Assembly: GCF_937920395.1 (NCBI RefSeq)
Contig: NZ_CALEVF010000005.1
Span: 1-24,536 of the forward strand
Length of the DNA stretch: 24,536 nt
Origin: an uncultured Clostridium sp.
Lineage (GTDB): Bacteria; Bacillota; Clostridia; Clostridiales; Clostridiaceae
Reading direction: 5' to 3'
Each line of letters starts with the position of its first letter. The first letter of the stretch is position 1. The notes under the pieces were generated by a model. That model was given only the letters and a program-made list of their open reading frames with translations. It had not been told where the DNA came from and did no database searches. Of the stretch, positions 16,493 to 24,015 are shown in pieces. Made by a program: the position numbers and the translations under genes.

Positions 16493-17788
16493 ATGTTAAA
16501 TAATAATGCAGTTAAAAATATACAACACAAAAAAACAAAAATAAATTATGGATGGGTACTTGTATCTGTCATGCTATTTGGAGCGGTTGTAAATTATTTA
16601 GACCGTGTCAACTTAAGTATTGCAGGTACTACTATTGCATCTCAATTTCATTTCACTCCAGTACAAATGGGTTTACTATTTTCAGCAATGTTACTTCCTT
16701 ATGCATTAGCTAATTTACCAGCAGGATGGATTACGGACAAATATGGAGAAAAAAGATTATTTACAATTGCTACTATAGTATGGTCAATCGCAACTTTAGC
16801 TGCAGGATTTTCTCAAACATTTTCATCTCTGTATGCATCAAGAGTACTCTTAGGTATTGCAGAAGCTCCATTTTTTATTTGTGGTGCTAAAGTAACGCAA
16901 AAATGGTTTGATGACAAAAATAGAGGATTAGCGACCTCCGTAATTAATATGGGACCTCCAATAGCAAATACAATCGCGCCCCCAATATTAACGATTATAT
17001 TAATCTCATTTGGTTGGAGACCAATGTTTATAGGTTTAGGCTTGTTAGGGCTTGTAGTTACATTTCTTTGGTTAACATTGTATAAAGAAAAACCAAACTC
17101 TAATATTGAAATTATTGATGCTAAATCACCTAAGAAAAAACAAAACTTAAAAATCTCATGGGCTATATTATTAAAACATCCTTCAACATGGGCAATGATG
17201 GTAGGTAACTTTGGTTTGATATATGTTTTTTGGGTTTATCTTACATGGATTCCAACTTATTTAAAAACTGCCCGCGGATTTAGTTTATCGAAAACTGGTT
17301 GGCTTGCAGCAATTCCATTCTTAGCTGGAATTGTTGGTGTACCATTGGGCGGTTATTTATCCGACTATTTAATTAAGAGAAGAAATTTTGATCCTATTAA
17401 AGCACGTAAAACAATAATAATATTTGCAGTTATTACAGCTTCTATTTTTATTGCACCAATAGCATATGTTAAAAGTGGCTCAGTTTCTGTAGTATTGTTA
17501 ACCTTTGGTTTCTTATTTTCTAGTATGCCTAATGGCGTTGTTTGGACATTAGCAACTGACGTTGCACCAGCAAAATTAGTTGGTTCACTAGGCTGTATTC
17601 AAAATTTTGCTGGTTATTTAGGAGGTAGCATAGCTCCCATATTAACTGGGCTAATTGTTTCGAGAACAGGATCCTTTAAACTTGTATTTATTATAAGTTC
17701 TATGATGTTACTCATGAGTGCACTTACCTATGGAATATTTTTAAAGAGTAAAATTGAACTTAAGAATGAACCTGAAACAGTACAGTAG
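16493..17788 (+). CDS. MFS sugar-acid permease, anion:cation symporter family
   Basis: 431 residues from the ATG at 16493, which has AGGGGAT 6 nt upstream. An ATG 24 nt earlier has none. There are about 12 membrane segments with a central cytosolic loop (about 205-225). Family marks are NYLDRVNLSIAGTTIASQF in helix 1 and WITDKYGEKR in the loop 2-3 motif. RVLLGIAEAPFFICGAKV and an Arg/Lys-rich turn near FDDKNRGLATS follow. This is the ACS group (hexuronate, glucarate, galactonate and related acids, usually proton symport). It lies 70 nt after the aldolase. The cargo may be an aldonate or KDG itself; since this operon has no dehydratase, direct KDG import is attractive. Confidence 0.87.
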   Translation: MLNNNAVKNIQHKKTKINYGWVLVSVMLFGAVVNYLDRVNLSIAGTTIASQFHFTPVQMGLLFSAMLLPYALANLPAGWITDKYGEKRLFTIATIVWSIATLAAGFSQTFSSLYASRVLLGIAEAPFFICGAKVTQKWFDDKNRGLATSVINMGPPIANTIAPPILTIILISFGWRPMFIGLGLLGLVVTFLWLTLYKEKPNSNIEIIDAKSPKKKQNLKISWAILLKHPSTWAMMVGNFGLIYVFWVYLTWIPTYLKTARGFSLSKTGWLAAIPFLAGIVGVPLGGYLSDYLIKRRNFDPIKARKTIIIFAVITASIFIAPIAYVKSGSVSVVLLTFGFLFSSMPNGVVWTLATDVAPAKLVGSLGCIQNFAGYLGGSIAPILTGLIVSRTGSFKLVFIISSMMLLMSALTYGIFLKSKIELKNEPETVQ

Positions 17789-17824
17789 CATAATTAAAAA
17801 ATAATAAAGATTGGAGAATTAGTT

Positions 17825-18280
17825 ATGATTGTTGATAAACTAAGTAACGCTAAACAATATTACAAACTTGATTTTAGAATTGAAAAAGCTTTTAAATATA
17901 TTATTAATACCGATTTATCACAAATAAAAGAGGGAAAATATAAAATAGACGGTGATGATATTTTTGCAGTCGTCTCTGAATATGAAACAAAAAAAATAGA
18001 AAAAGGGTTGTGGGAAGCCCATAGAAAATATATTGATATTCAATATATCATTTCAGGAAAAGAGAAAATAGGCTATGCTTGTATTGAAGATATGAAATCA
18101 TCTATTGATTATGACGAAAAGAATGATATTCTATTTGTTAAAGGACAAGGTGATTATATAACTGTTAATGAAGGAACCTTTGTTTTGTTTACACCAAATG
18201 ATGCTCATATGCCAAGCATAAACATTAATAACTCACAATGTGTCAAAAAAATGGTTTTAAAAATTTTAATAACTTTATAA
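17825..18280 (+). CDS. YhcH/YjgK/YiaL family protein
   Basis: A 151-residue protein of the YhcH/YiaL (DUF386) cupin-like family, full length. The conserved block WEAHRKYIDIQYIISGKE (E65, H66, D71) and FTPNDAHMPSI (H128) supply the likely metal ligands. A relative, NanQ, is an anomerase for sialic acid, and YiaL sits in keto-sugar-acid operons. A helper role on the ring/open forms of the sugar acid is plausible. It lies 36 nt after the permease gene with GGAGA upstream. The exact reaction is unknown. Confidence 0.85.
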   Translation: MIVDKLSNAKQYYKLDFRIEKAFKYIINTDLSQIKEGKYKIDGDDIFAVVSEYETKKIEKGLWEAHRKYIDIQYIISGKEKIGYACIEDMKSSIDYDEKNDILFVKGQGDYITVNEGTFVLFTPNDAHMPSININNSQCVKKMVLKILITL

Positions 18281-18353
18281 CAAATCTACAGTTATTAAAA
18301 TTAAAATCGAATTTATCTTTTCTGCCATTTTGATTCCCTAAAAAAACTTAAAC

Positions 18354-18400
18354 TGATATACTATTAAAAGAATATAAATTTTATTTTATATTCTTTTAAT
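18354..18400 (+). promoter_or_regulatory. Extended -10 promoter with 16-bp palindrome before the IclR gene
   Basis: TGATATACT (18354-18362) is an extended -10 element without a good -35. It is followed at once by perfect 16-bp arms ATTAAAAGAATATAAA (18363-18378) and TTTATATTCTTTTAAT (18385-18400), with a 6-nt loop. The layout suggests autoregulation of the IclR gene. A weak terminator for the upstream genes is the alternative, as the stem is nearly all A-T and no U-run follows. Confidence 0.5.
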
Positions 18401-18438
18401 TAAAATTATATGTTAAATTTACGTTTATAGGAGGAAAT

Positions 18439-19185
18439 ATGGCAGTTAAATCAGCAGTTAGAGCATTAGAAATTTTTGAACTATTAGCAAAAAATAAAAA
18501 CGGTTTATCTGTAGTAGATATAGGTAAAAACTTAAATATTCCTCAAAGTAGTGCCTCAAACCTAGTTAAAACATTGCTTGATTCAGGATACTTAACACGA
18601 GATGAAACAAAAAAATATGTTCTGGGAGTGCGTTTAATTCAATTAGGGGCAGTAGCAATGGAATCTCTTGATATTGGTGTAGTGGCGAAACCAATATTAC
18701 AAAAACTAGTGGAAAAAGTTCAAGAAACAGTTTTTTTAGCAATTCGTGCACAGAATGAGGTTGTGTATATATTAAAAATCGATTCAAATAGCTCTGTTAA
18801 TACAACTGCTCAACCTGGTTATCATAGACCTTTATACCATACAGGCTTGGGAAAGGCATTTTTGTCATCAATGACGAAAAAAGAACAAAACGAAATTTTA
18901 TCAAATATTGATTTAATAGCAATAACATCACATACAGTTACCGATAAAGAGACACTTATTGAACAATTAGAACAATTTAGATGTCAAGGTTATGCTATTG
19001 ATGATGAAGAAGGTGAATATGGATTATACTGCATTGCTACAACAGTCACTAACTGTAACAAAAATATAGAAGCCGCTATAAGTATATCAGGATTAAAAAC
19101 TAGATTACTTCCAAAAAAAGATATTATCACTGGATATTTAATTGATTCGGCTAATGAAATTTCCCAAAGGCTTGGAGGAAGGTAG
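18439..19185 (+). CDS. IclR-family transcriptional regulator (KdgR-like)
   Basis: A 248-residue IclR regulator. The winged helix spans residues 1-62: AVRALEIFELLAKN, LSVVDIGKNLNIPQSSASNL, then the wing up to KKYVLGVRLIQLG. The C-terminal effector domain follows (QETVFLAIRAQNEVVYI, YHTGLGKAFLS, GYAIDDEEGEYGLYCIA, AISISG), including the usual ligand-pocket segments. The start is ATG with AGGAGGAAAT upstream. It lies 158 nt after the YhcH gene and probably also has its own promoter. IclR proteins of the KdgR branch sense KDG-type acids, so this is the likely local repressor of the plus operon. The ligand is inferred. Confidence 0.88.
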   Translation: MAVKSAVRALEIFELLAKNKNGLSVVDIGKNLNIPQSSASNLVKTLLDSGYLTRDETKKYVLGVRLIQLGAVAMESLDIGVVAKPILQKLVEKVQETVFLAIRAQNEVVYILKIDSNSSVNTTAQPGYHRPLYHTGLGKAFLSSMTKKEQNEILSNIDLIAITSHTVTDKETLIEQLEQFRCQGYAIDDEEGEYGLYCIATTVTNCNKNIEAAISISGLKTRLLPKKDIITGYLIDSANEISQRLGGR

Positions 19186-19294
19186 CGTAGCTTTATTTAT
19201 CAGATAATATAAATTATCTGTATTTAAATATGATGATGCGATCTTCAATTCTATTAATTATGTCTTCAAAGTTTGTATTATATAAATTAAATAA

Positions 19295-19334
19295 GCCGTC
19301 TCAAAATAGAAATTACTTTCTATTTTGAGACGGC
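19295..19334 (+). terminator. Strong intrinsic terminator ending the sugar-acid operon
   Basis: A perfect 18-bp stem, GCCGTCTCAAAATAGAAA / TTTCTATTTTGAGACGGC, with a 4-nt loop, followed by CCTTTTCTGTTTTT. A weaker 8-bp hairpin (CAGATAAT / ATTATCTG, 19201-19220) sits closer to the IclR stop. Confidence 0.9.
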
Positions 19335-19685
19335 CCTTTTCTGTTTTTCACTCCTACTAAGTTCATATTTTTTGTATTTAGTGTTATTCAAGTTGTTCAT
19401 TTTGTTAGGTGGCTGATGCGACCACTTTCTAGTAAATAGATCAACGCAGTGGATCTATTGGCTGGTTTCTATGTATACATACTTCTTAAATTATCAATAA
19501 TTCCATAGCATCTAAAATATCCATTATTTTTTTTCCTAAGTGTTTCATCAATTATTGAATATGTAGAACTGAGATATGTAATTAGCTTAGTTCATTGATA
19601 TATAAGGATTTATCGTTAATTTAATTATTTTATTACAAATTTATCATAGGGGTATATACGTTATTAGAGTTTTAAAGTTTAATTT
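19335..19685. other. Non-coding or decayed spacer after the sugar-acid locus
   Basis: About 350 nt with no convincing gene. A 40-codon open stretch on the minus strand (19469-19591) translates to a protein-like string (YSIIDETLRKKNNGYFRCYG) with no start or ribosome binding site, so it may be a remnant. An 8-bp hairpin AATAGATC / GATCTATT spans 19435-19459. Nothing else is evident. Confidence 0.35.
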
Positions 19686-19844
19686 TCACTTATGTATTGT
19701 TATCTTTATTCCTATAGTAATAAGATATTTTGTTTTTTTGTAATATATATATCTTAAGGGATTGCGATGATTACAAGCTGGGTAATAAATTGTAAATTTC
19801 TGTCCACTTTCATTTGTAAATACCTTTAAAGTTTCATTCTTCAT
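19686..19844 (-). CDS. Small hypothetical ORF, possibly the shifted end of its neighbour
   Basis: 52 codons from the ATG at 19844, overlapping the end of the 58-codon ORF by 11 nt in another frame. The sequence is basic with a single Cys-His pair (YYPACNHRNP). I do not recognise it. The overlap could be natural coupling, or a frameshift may have split one protein of about 110 residues in two. Confidence 0.3.
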   Translation of the reverse strand: MKNETLKVFTNESGQKFTIYYPACNHRNPLRYIYYKKTKYLITIGIKITIHK

Positions 19845-20010
19845 TCTTAAATTTAATTGCTTCATCAAAAGAATATGCATCTTTACCATTTACAGTAATA
19901 GGTTGTGCCTCATCAAAAATAGCAGAATGCCAAACATCAGAAATTTCCTGCAAATCTGTTTCAATTTTATCCCCTTGCATCGAAGCTAAAAGCTCTCCAG
20001 CTCTATTCAT
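19834..20010 (-). CDS. Small hypothetical ORF coupled to the HNH gene
   Basis: 58 codons from the ATG at 20010, which overlaps the last codons of the HNH gene (its stop is at 20003-20005). This suggests translational coupling, although no separate ribosome binding site is seen. The product is acidic (LQEISDVWHSAIFDEAQPIT, then DAYSFDEAIKF) and soluble, of no family known to me. Confidence 0.4.
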   Translation of the reverse strand: MNRAGELLASMQGDKIETDLQEISDVWHSAIFDEAQPITVNGKDAYSFDEAIKFKNEE

Positions 20011-20998
20011 TTGAAGTAGCTACTTGACCTTCAACATCTTCCATTTCAAGTTTTACTAAAGCTGAGAAATACAGCAAGTGTAGCTTGCTTATCTTTAAAT
20101 CCCTGCATTGTCCATTTATATTTACACTTACTACATAATAATCTCCTTTAAATTCAGGCACTTCTATAGCGAACGCATCCCCTTTGAGTGAATCATTAGC
20201 CTCAACGAAAATGTTGCTTATGTCTCTATTTCCACCATACTTAGTTAAAGCATGACAATTAGGACATAATCCAAGAATATTAAATGGTCTATCTGCCCAC
20301 CATGCACCATTTTGTTTTTCAACTATGTGATATACATTTATCCATTTTTGTCCATTATGGAGATGTAATTCAGTCCCACAAAGTTGACACTTTCCTTTAT
20401 ACTCAGCTAACAAAAACTCCTTTGGATCTACAGCACCTTTATCCACTTGTATTTGATTTGATGATATTTCTATATCATCTTTAATGTTCTGATTGCTTGG
20501 TTTTCTGAACTTTTTCTTGTAAATTTCAAGGGCAGTTTTAAGTGAGTCCTTCACTACTCTAACTAGTTTTTCTTTTAGACTTTCCTCCTCATCAGGTAAA
20601 ATCCCTATATCCCAATCAACCACATCAGAAACTGGGCTACAATCCCTCTCATCTATTAGAGCATTTGTAATCTTATTTACCACTTCTTCACTTATATCTT
20701 TATAATGATCTTCTTCAATATTAATATTTTTTTCTGTATTTATAATTTCTTTTGTATCAAGAACTTCTTTTATACCATGGTCTTCTTTTGTACCAAGCTT
20801 ATTTTTTGTACCTCGAGCTTCTTTTGTACCAAGATTTTATTTTGCACCAACATCTTTATTTGTACCAAGGTCTTCTTTTGAATCAATAATTTCTGCTTTG
20901 TGGATTTCACTTGCATGTTCTAAAGCTCTTAATATTTGTGTATGTTCATCTAGCTTATTATTAATAATTTTTAGTAAATCTAAAATTTCATTATCCAT
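20003..20998 (-). pseudogene. HNH-type zinc protein with coiled N-terminus and repeat tract, interrupted by a stop
   Basis: Read from the ATG at 20998 (GGTGGTGA upstream), the frame runs 331 codons to 20003 with one TAA at 20837-20839. The N-terminus (DNEILDLLKIINNKLDEHTQ) is a short coil as in phage and plasmid proteins. A hexapeptide repeat tract follows, then an acidic linker. The C-terminal 150 residues carry CQLC, VYHIVEK, FNILGLCPNCHAL, an HNH-like zinc-finger nuclease arrangement. Translation may restart at GTG 20683, giving 226 residues with the HNH part intact. The stop falls where repeat units carry GAA, so it is a simple nonsense change or a sequencing error. The HNH fold is moderately certain; the role is unknown. 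Confidence 0.6.
20735..20878 (-). repeat. Eight imperfect 18-bp tandem repeats coding for a KEDLGT-like hexapeptide
   Basis: On the minus strand the units read KEDLGT, NKDVGA, K(stop)NLGT, KEARGT, KNKLGT, KEDHGI, KEVLDT and KEIINT. The period is exactly six codons, with GGTACAAAAGAA-type DNA as the most repeated core. Units decay toward the 3' side. Confidence 0.85.
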
Positions 20999-21156
20999 TT
21001 TTTCACCACCTACATAGATTTATATATTATCATTAATTAAAATTTATTTCAAGATAAATCATCTTTAATAAAGATACAATTAAAGACATAAAACCACATA
21101 AACAAATGGAAAGCACAGTTATTATTTTCTATAATTTGTTAAATTATTTTAAAATT

Positions 21157-21345
21157 TCAATTAATCAAAATAATATTTATTCTTTTATCTATATCAATCT
21201 TTTTAATATCAAATTCAATATGTTTATCATATAATATTCTCAAATTATTTTTCATCAGAATATCCTTTATTTCATAATTAAATTCTTTACTTCTGCGTTT
21301 ATATCCACAATTTTTCATTAAAGTTCTTAATTTAAGTCTACCCCT
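21157..21345 (-). pseudogene. Remnant of an unidentified gene (3' end, no start)
   Basis: An open frame ending in TGA at 21157-21159, with protein-like content: GRLKLRTLMKNCGYKRRSKE, then YEIKDILMKNNLRILYDKHI. No start codon with a ribosome binding site exists. The frame enters from the nuclease-gene fragment at about 21345, where similarity to the other nuclease modules stops. It may be the end of a DNA-binding or nuclease protein, but I cannot name it. Confidence 0.4.
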
Positions 21346-21895
21346 TTTATTTATATTCTTCTTTAGATTTTATACAAAGCTCTGTTACTATTTCCGCATG
21401 ATGAAGTAAAATGTTGAGTATGAGGATTCGTTTATTGGCTTATCTAAAAACTCCTCCATAAGCCTTGTAGTTGATGGTAGAAATGAAATGCCACCTATAT
21501 TTACTTCTTCTATGCTCTTATAAAAGTCATGGTTTTTGTATTCTTCTTCTTCCTTAGACCCAATGCCACCATAACTTTTCTGGTACTCTGTTGATGTGTC
21601 TATCTTATATTTTGCATCAAATACAAACTCATAAGCCTTATCACTACCAAGTTTGTTTATAGATAACATATTATCAGGCTAATGCGATACTGTTTTACTG
21701 CCTTCAGTTCTATATGCTAAGTTACTAACTTTTCGTGATTTAAATGCATTATAACTGACCTTAAAAATATCCTTTGTGTTAGGATTCTCATATAATAAAC
21801 TAAGTTCTTTCATTGATAATGAAAATATATTACTGTTAATACTTAGTCCCTTTTGCAGCATTGCATACCCTAACAAATAGAAAACTTTAGGGGGA
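21345..21895 (-). pseudogene. Decayed DUF2357/PD-(D/E)XK nuclease gene with internal deletions
   Basis: Three pieces of one gene in order. First, VFYLLGYAMLQKGLSI to MKELSLLYE (about 21790-21895), as in DUF2357 proteins. After a deletion, an in-frame stretch AYRTEGSKTVSH, stop (TAG 21676-21678), PDNMLSINKLGSDKAYEFVF follows, running into DAKYKID, the nuclease core with D and K. It continues to VNIGGISFLPSTTRLMEEFL. Last, at about 21412 the frame jumps to LHHAEIVTELCIKSKEEYK, a piece of the C-terminal module also seen at 6935 and 24016. Such proteins often partner McrB-like GTPases, none of which is present. At least two deletions and one stop make function unlikely. Confidence 0.65.
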
Positions 21896-22043
21896 GTCTA
21901 TATCTCCTTCTGAAGTAGTTAATATTTCAGCGACCCAGGAGATAATTAATATGGCAAGTGAATTTAAATTTAGATATGTTTTAAGGGATTTCCTATTGTG
22001 GAAACCCCCTTTATTATTTTTCTATTTTTTTCAGCCCATCTAA
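21891..22043 (+). other. Open plus-strand stretch, possible unrelated gene fragment
   Basis: A 50-codon open frame (ESISPSEVVNISATQEIINM, then ASEFKFRYVLRDF) between the nuclease remnant and ptuB. It has an internal ATG without a ribosome binding site. It looks more protein-like than random AT-rich DNA, but I recognise no family. Confidence 0.25.
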
Positions 22044-22057
22044 CTTTGCAATCCAAC

Positions 22058-22654
22058 TTATTCCATGTAGAACTTAATTAAACTTGGAAAACTATGACCA
22101 TCATCTAAAAAAAATTGTAGATAAGATGCAAATTTATCATAATTTTCTCTATATACTTCTAATATTTGTATCAAATTCTTTCTTGCATCTTTTAGAATAT
22201 AATTATTAAGATTTAAAAGTTTAATAGTGTATGCCGCTCTTTTATTTCTTATATCCTCTACCTCTTTATATAAAGGAATAATTTCTCCACTAGCTAGATT
22301 GTATGTTAGAAAATCTTTTGGATTTTCAATTACCGGATTTATAAATTCCCTAGAATATTTGTTTTGTTTTGCAGTTCCACAGCTATTTTTTTCATTACAA
22401 GAAACTATAATATTGTTATATTCTTGAAACAATTTTGGAAATAGGTCCCTAGGTTTAATATGTTCTATATGTCCTTCATTAATGTTATATATTGCTTTTT
22501 CACAATAAGGACAGTATTTACATTGTTCCTTTTCTAAAATAAAAGTCTTTATATCGCTCTTAATATTTCCATAATTATACCAAGTCTCTGGAGTCTTTTT
22601 TCTCTTAAATTCAAGAAGAAAATCTGGTTCTATAGTTTTATTAACACTTAACAT
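22058..22654 (-). CDS. ptuB: Septu-like PtuB HNH endonuclease
   Basis: A 198-residue HNH nuclease of the TIGR02646/PtuB type. Zinc and catalytic elements in order: C45-x2-C48-x2-C51 (CKYCPYC), HIEHIKPRD (H62, E64, H65), EYNNIIVSC (N80-N81, C86), then SCGTAK (C92). The start ATG lies 6 nt after the ptuA stop, with AAGAAGG inside the end of ptuA as ribosome binding site, so the two are coupled. In Septu, PtuB is the nuclease that binds the PtuA ATPase and degrades DNA on phage infection. The catalytic set appears complete. Confidence 0.82.
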   Translation of the reverse strand: MLSVNKTIEPDFLLEFKRKKTPETWYNYGNIKSDIKTFILEKEQCKYCPYCEKAIYNINEGHIEHIKPRDLFPKLFQEYNNIIVSCNEKNSCGTAKQNKYSREFINPVIENPKDFLTYNLASGEIIPLYKEVEDIRNKRAAYTIKLLNLNNYILKDARKNLIQILEVYRENYDKFASYLQFFLDDGHSFPSLIKFYME

Positions 22655-22660
22655 TTAATT

Positions 22661-23803
22661 TTACCTTCTTTTCCTTCTTGATTTTTCTAAGTTAATGAGC
22701 ATTATATCCTTATCAAAATCGCCCAAATACTTCCTAAGATAATCAAATTTTTCATTGAATTCTGGTGTTTCAAATAAATCTTTTTCTAATAAAACTAATA
22801 TCTCTTTAAGCCTTTCAGAAATATCATCATTTCTAAGATTATCTAATTTCATTGTAGTCTTTAAAATATTTTCTATGGTATGACCATAGGTCTCATCTAT
22901 TTTATCATTATCAAGCAAAGATACTCCATTTTTGTCCTTAATTAATATTCTTAGCTGCTCTGCTTTAATATCTCCCACTATATGTGGAGAATGAGTTGCA
23001 ATTATTAACTGATTATTAATTCCGATATTCTCATAAACCTTTATTATTTTTTGCTGCCACTCTGGATGTAGTGATATTTCGGGCTCATCTATTAATATAA
23101 TTGAATTATTAGCCTCTAAAAATTTTAAAGATAATCCTCTTAAAAACAATTGTTTTTCTCCGGAAGACAGTCCATTAATATTAAACTCTTTACCTAAGCT
23201 ATTCTTAAAAACTGGCTTTGTGTCTTCATCCTCTGACAATCCTATAAGTTTAACATCTAAATCCATAATAGAAAATATACTATTTATCTCATCGCATACT
23301 TTATCAATTACTTCACCAATAATTTTATTTCTATTCTTAAATATTTCTTTATTTATCTTTGTAGCTATGAATGAAGGAATATTTTCAGTTATGCTTTGAT
23401 CTACTATATTTAAAAAATCTGGAGAAAACTTAAACGTATTATCTACTTTTTTAAGCTTATCAAAGTTAATTTCTGCTGGCATATATATAACTTTAGGATC
23501 ATCTTTATTACTATTAACATTTATAATATCAGGATCTAACATTCCCACTTCTTCATCATCAAGCTGAACAGTTGTATAAAAATTACTAGGGTGTAACTCA
23601 ACTTCAAACGAATTCTTTGAGTTATATCCCTTATGATCAACTTCAAATGATTCAAATAAACTTTTTAACAATGTAGTCTTTCCAGTACCATTATTACCAA
23701 TAATAACTACAGTATTTAAAGGAATTCCATTGCTATCACAAAAATTCACTTCCAAATCATTTAGTATTTCATGATTATTAAATTTAATTTTTTTCAACTT
23801 CAT
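22661..23803 (-). CDS. ptuA: Septu-like PtuA AAA/ABC-type ATPase
   Basis: 380 residues from the ATG at 23803, which has GAGGTGA 5 nt upstream. A GTG nine bases earlier is inside that site. ATPase parts: Walker A GNNGTGKT (36-43), ABC-like signature LSSGEKQ (212-218), Walker B IILIDEPEISLHPEWQQ (Asp239-Glu240), and switch H271 (IIATHSPHIVG). This is the AAA_15/21 layout of PtuA and OLD-type ATPases. No TOPRIM domain follows, so it is not an OLD nuclease. Paired with the HNH gene behind it, it makes a type I Septu-like defence module. No reverse transcriptase is next to it, so it does not look like a retron effector here. Confidence 0.83.
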   Translation of the reverse strand: MKLKKIKFNNHEILNDLEVNFCDSNGIPLNTVVIIGNNGTGKTTLLKSLFESFEVDHKGYNSKNSFEVELHPSNFYTTVQLDDEEVGMLDPDIINVNSNKDDPKVIYMPAEINFDKLKKVDNTFKFSPDFLNIVDQSITENIPSFIATKINKEIFKNRNKIIGEVIDKVCDEINSIFSIMDLDVKLIGLSEDEDTKPVFKNSLGKEFNINGLSSGEKQLFLRGLSLKFLEANNSIILIDEPEISLHPEWQQKIIKVYENIGINNQLIIATHSPHIVGDIKAEQLRILIKDKNGVSLLDNDKIDETYGHTIENILKTTMKLDNLRNDDISERLKEILVLLEKDLFETPEFNEKFDYLRKYLGDFDKDIMLINLEKSRRKRR

Positions 23804-23895
23804 TTTGTTCACCTCATTAAAAATTATTTAAAACTATATTCTTTGTTTCCATATTTGCTACTCAATTAGCAAGATAAATTTATATACTTAATATT

Positions 23896-23923
23896 ATTAT
23901 ACCCCAAATGACTATTCCATTAA
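23896..23923 (-). promoter_or_regulatory. Putative promoter of ptuAB
   Basis: On the minus strand TATAAT (23901-23896) is preceded by 16 nt and TTAATG (23923-23918), a weak -35. The ptuA start is about 93 nt downstream. No other good -10 was seen closer to the gene. Confidence 0.45.
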
Positions 23924-24015
23924 AGTAATATATAAAAACTCCTCACAGTGTGATAATTTTATGTCCACCAATCCCAAAATAATTACTCAAATAAAATATA
24001 TCTTTATAGGATTTC

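Noticed and set aside
19295..19334. Insertion-sequence terminal repeat or MITE
   Set aside because: The 18-bp hairpin with GAGACGG-like ends resembles some IS termini. A 4-nt loop, following T-run and position after an operon fit a terminator, and no second end or target duplication was seen.
20735..20878. CRISPR array
   Set aside because: The repeats are 18 bp and contiguous with no spacers, and they keep a reading frame, so this is a coding tandem repeat.
22058..24015. Retron with PtuAB effectors
   Set aside because: PtuAB-type pairs occur in some retrons, but no reverse transcriptase gene or msr-msd-like structure lies within the window on either side.
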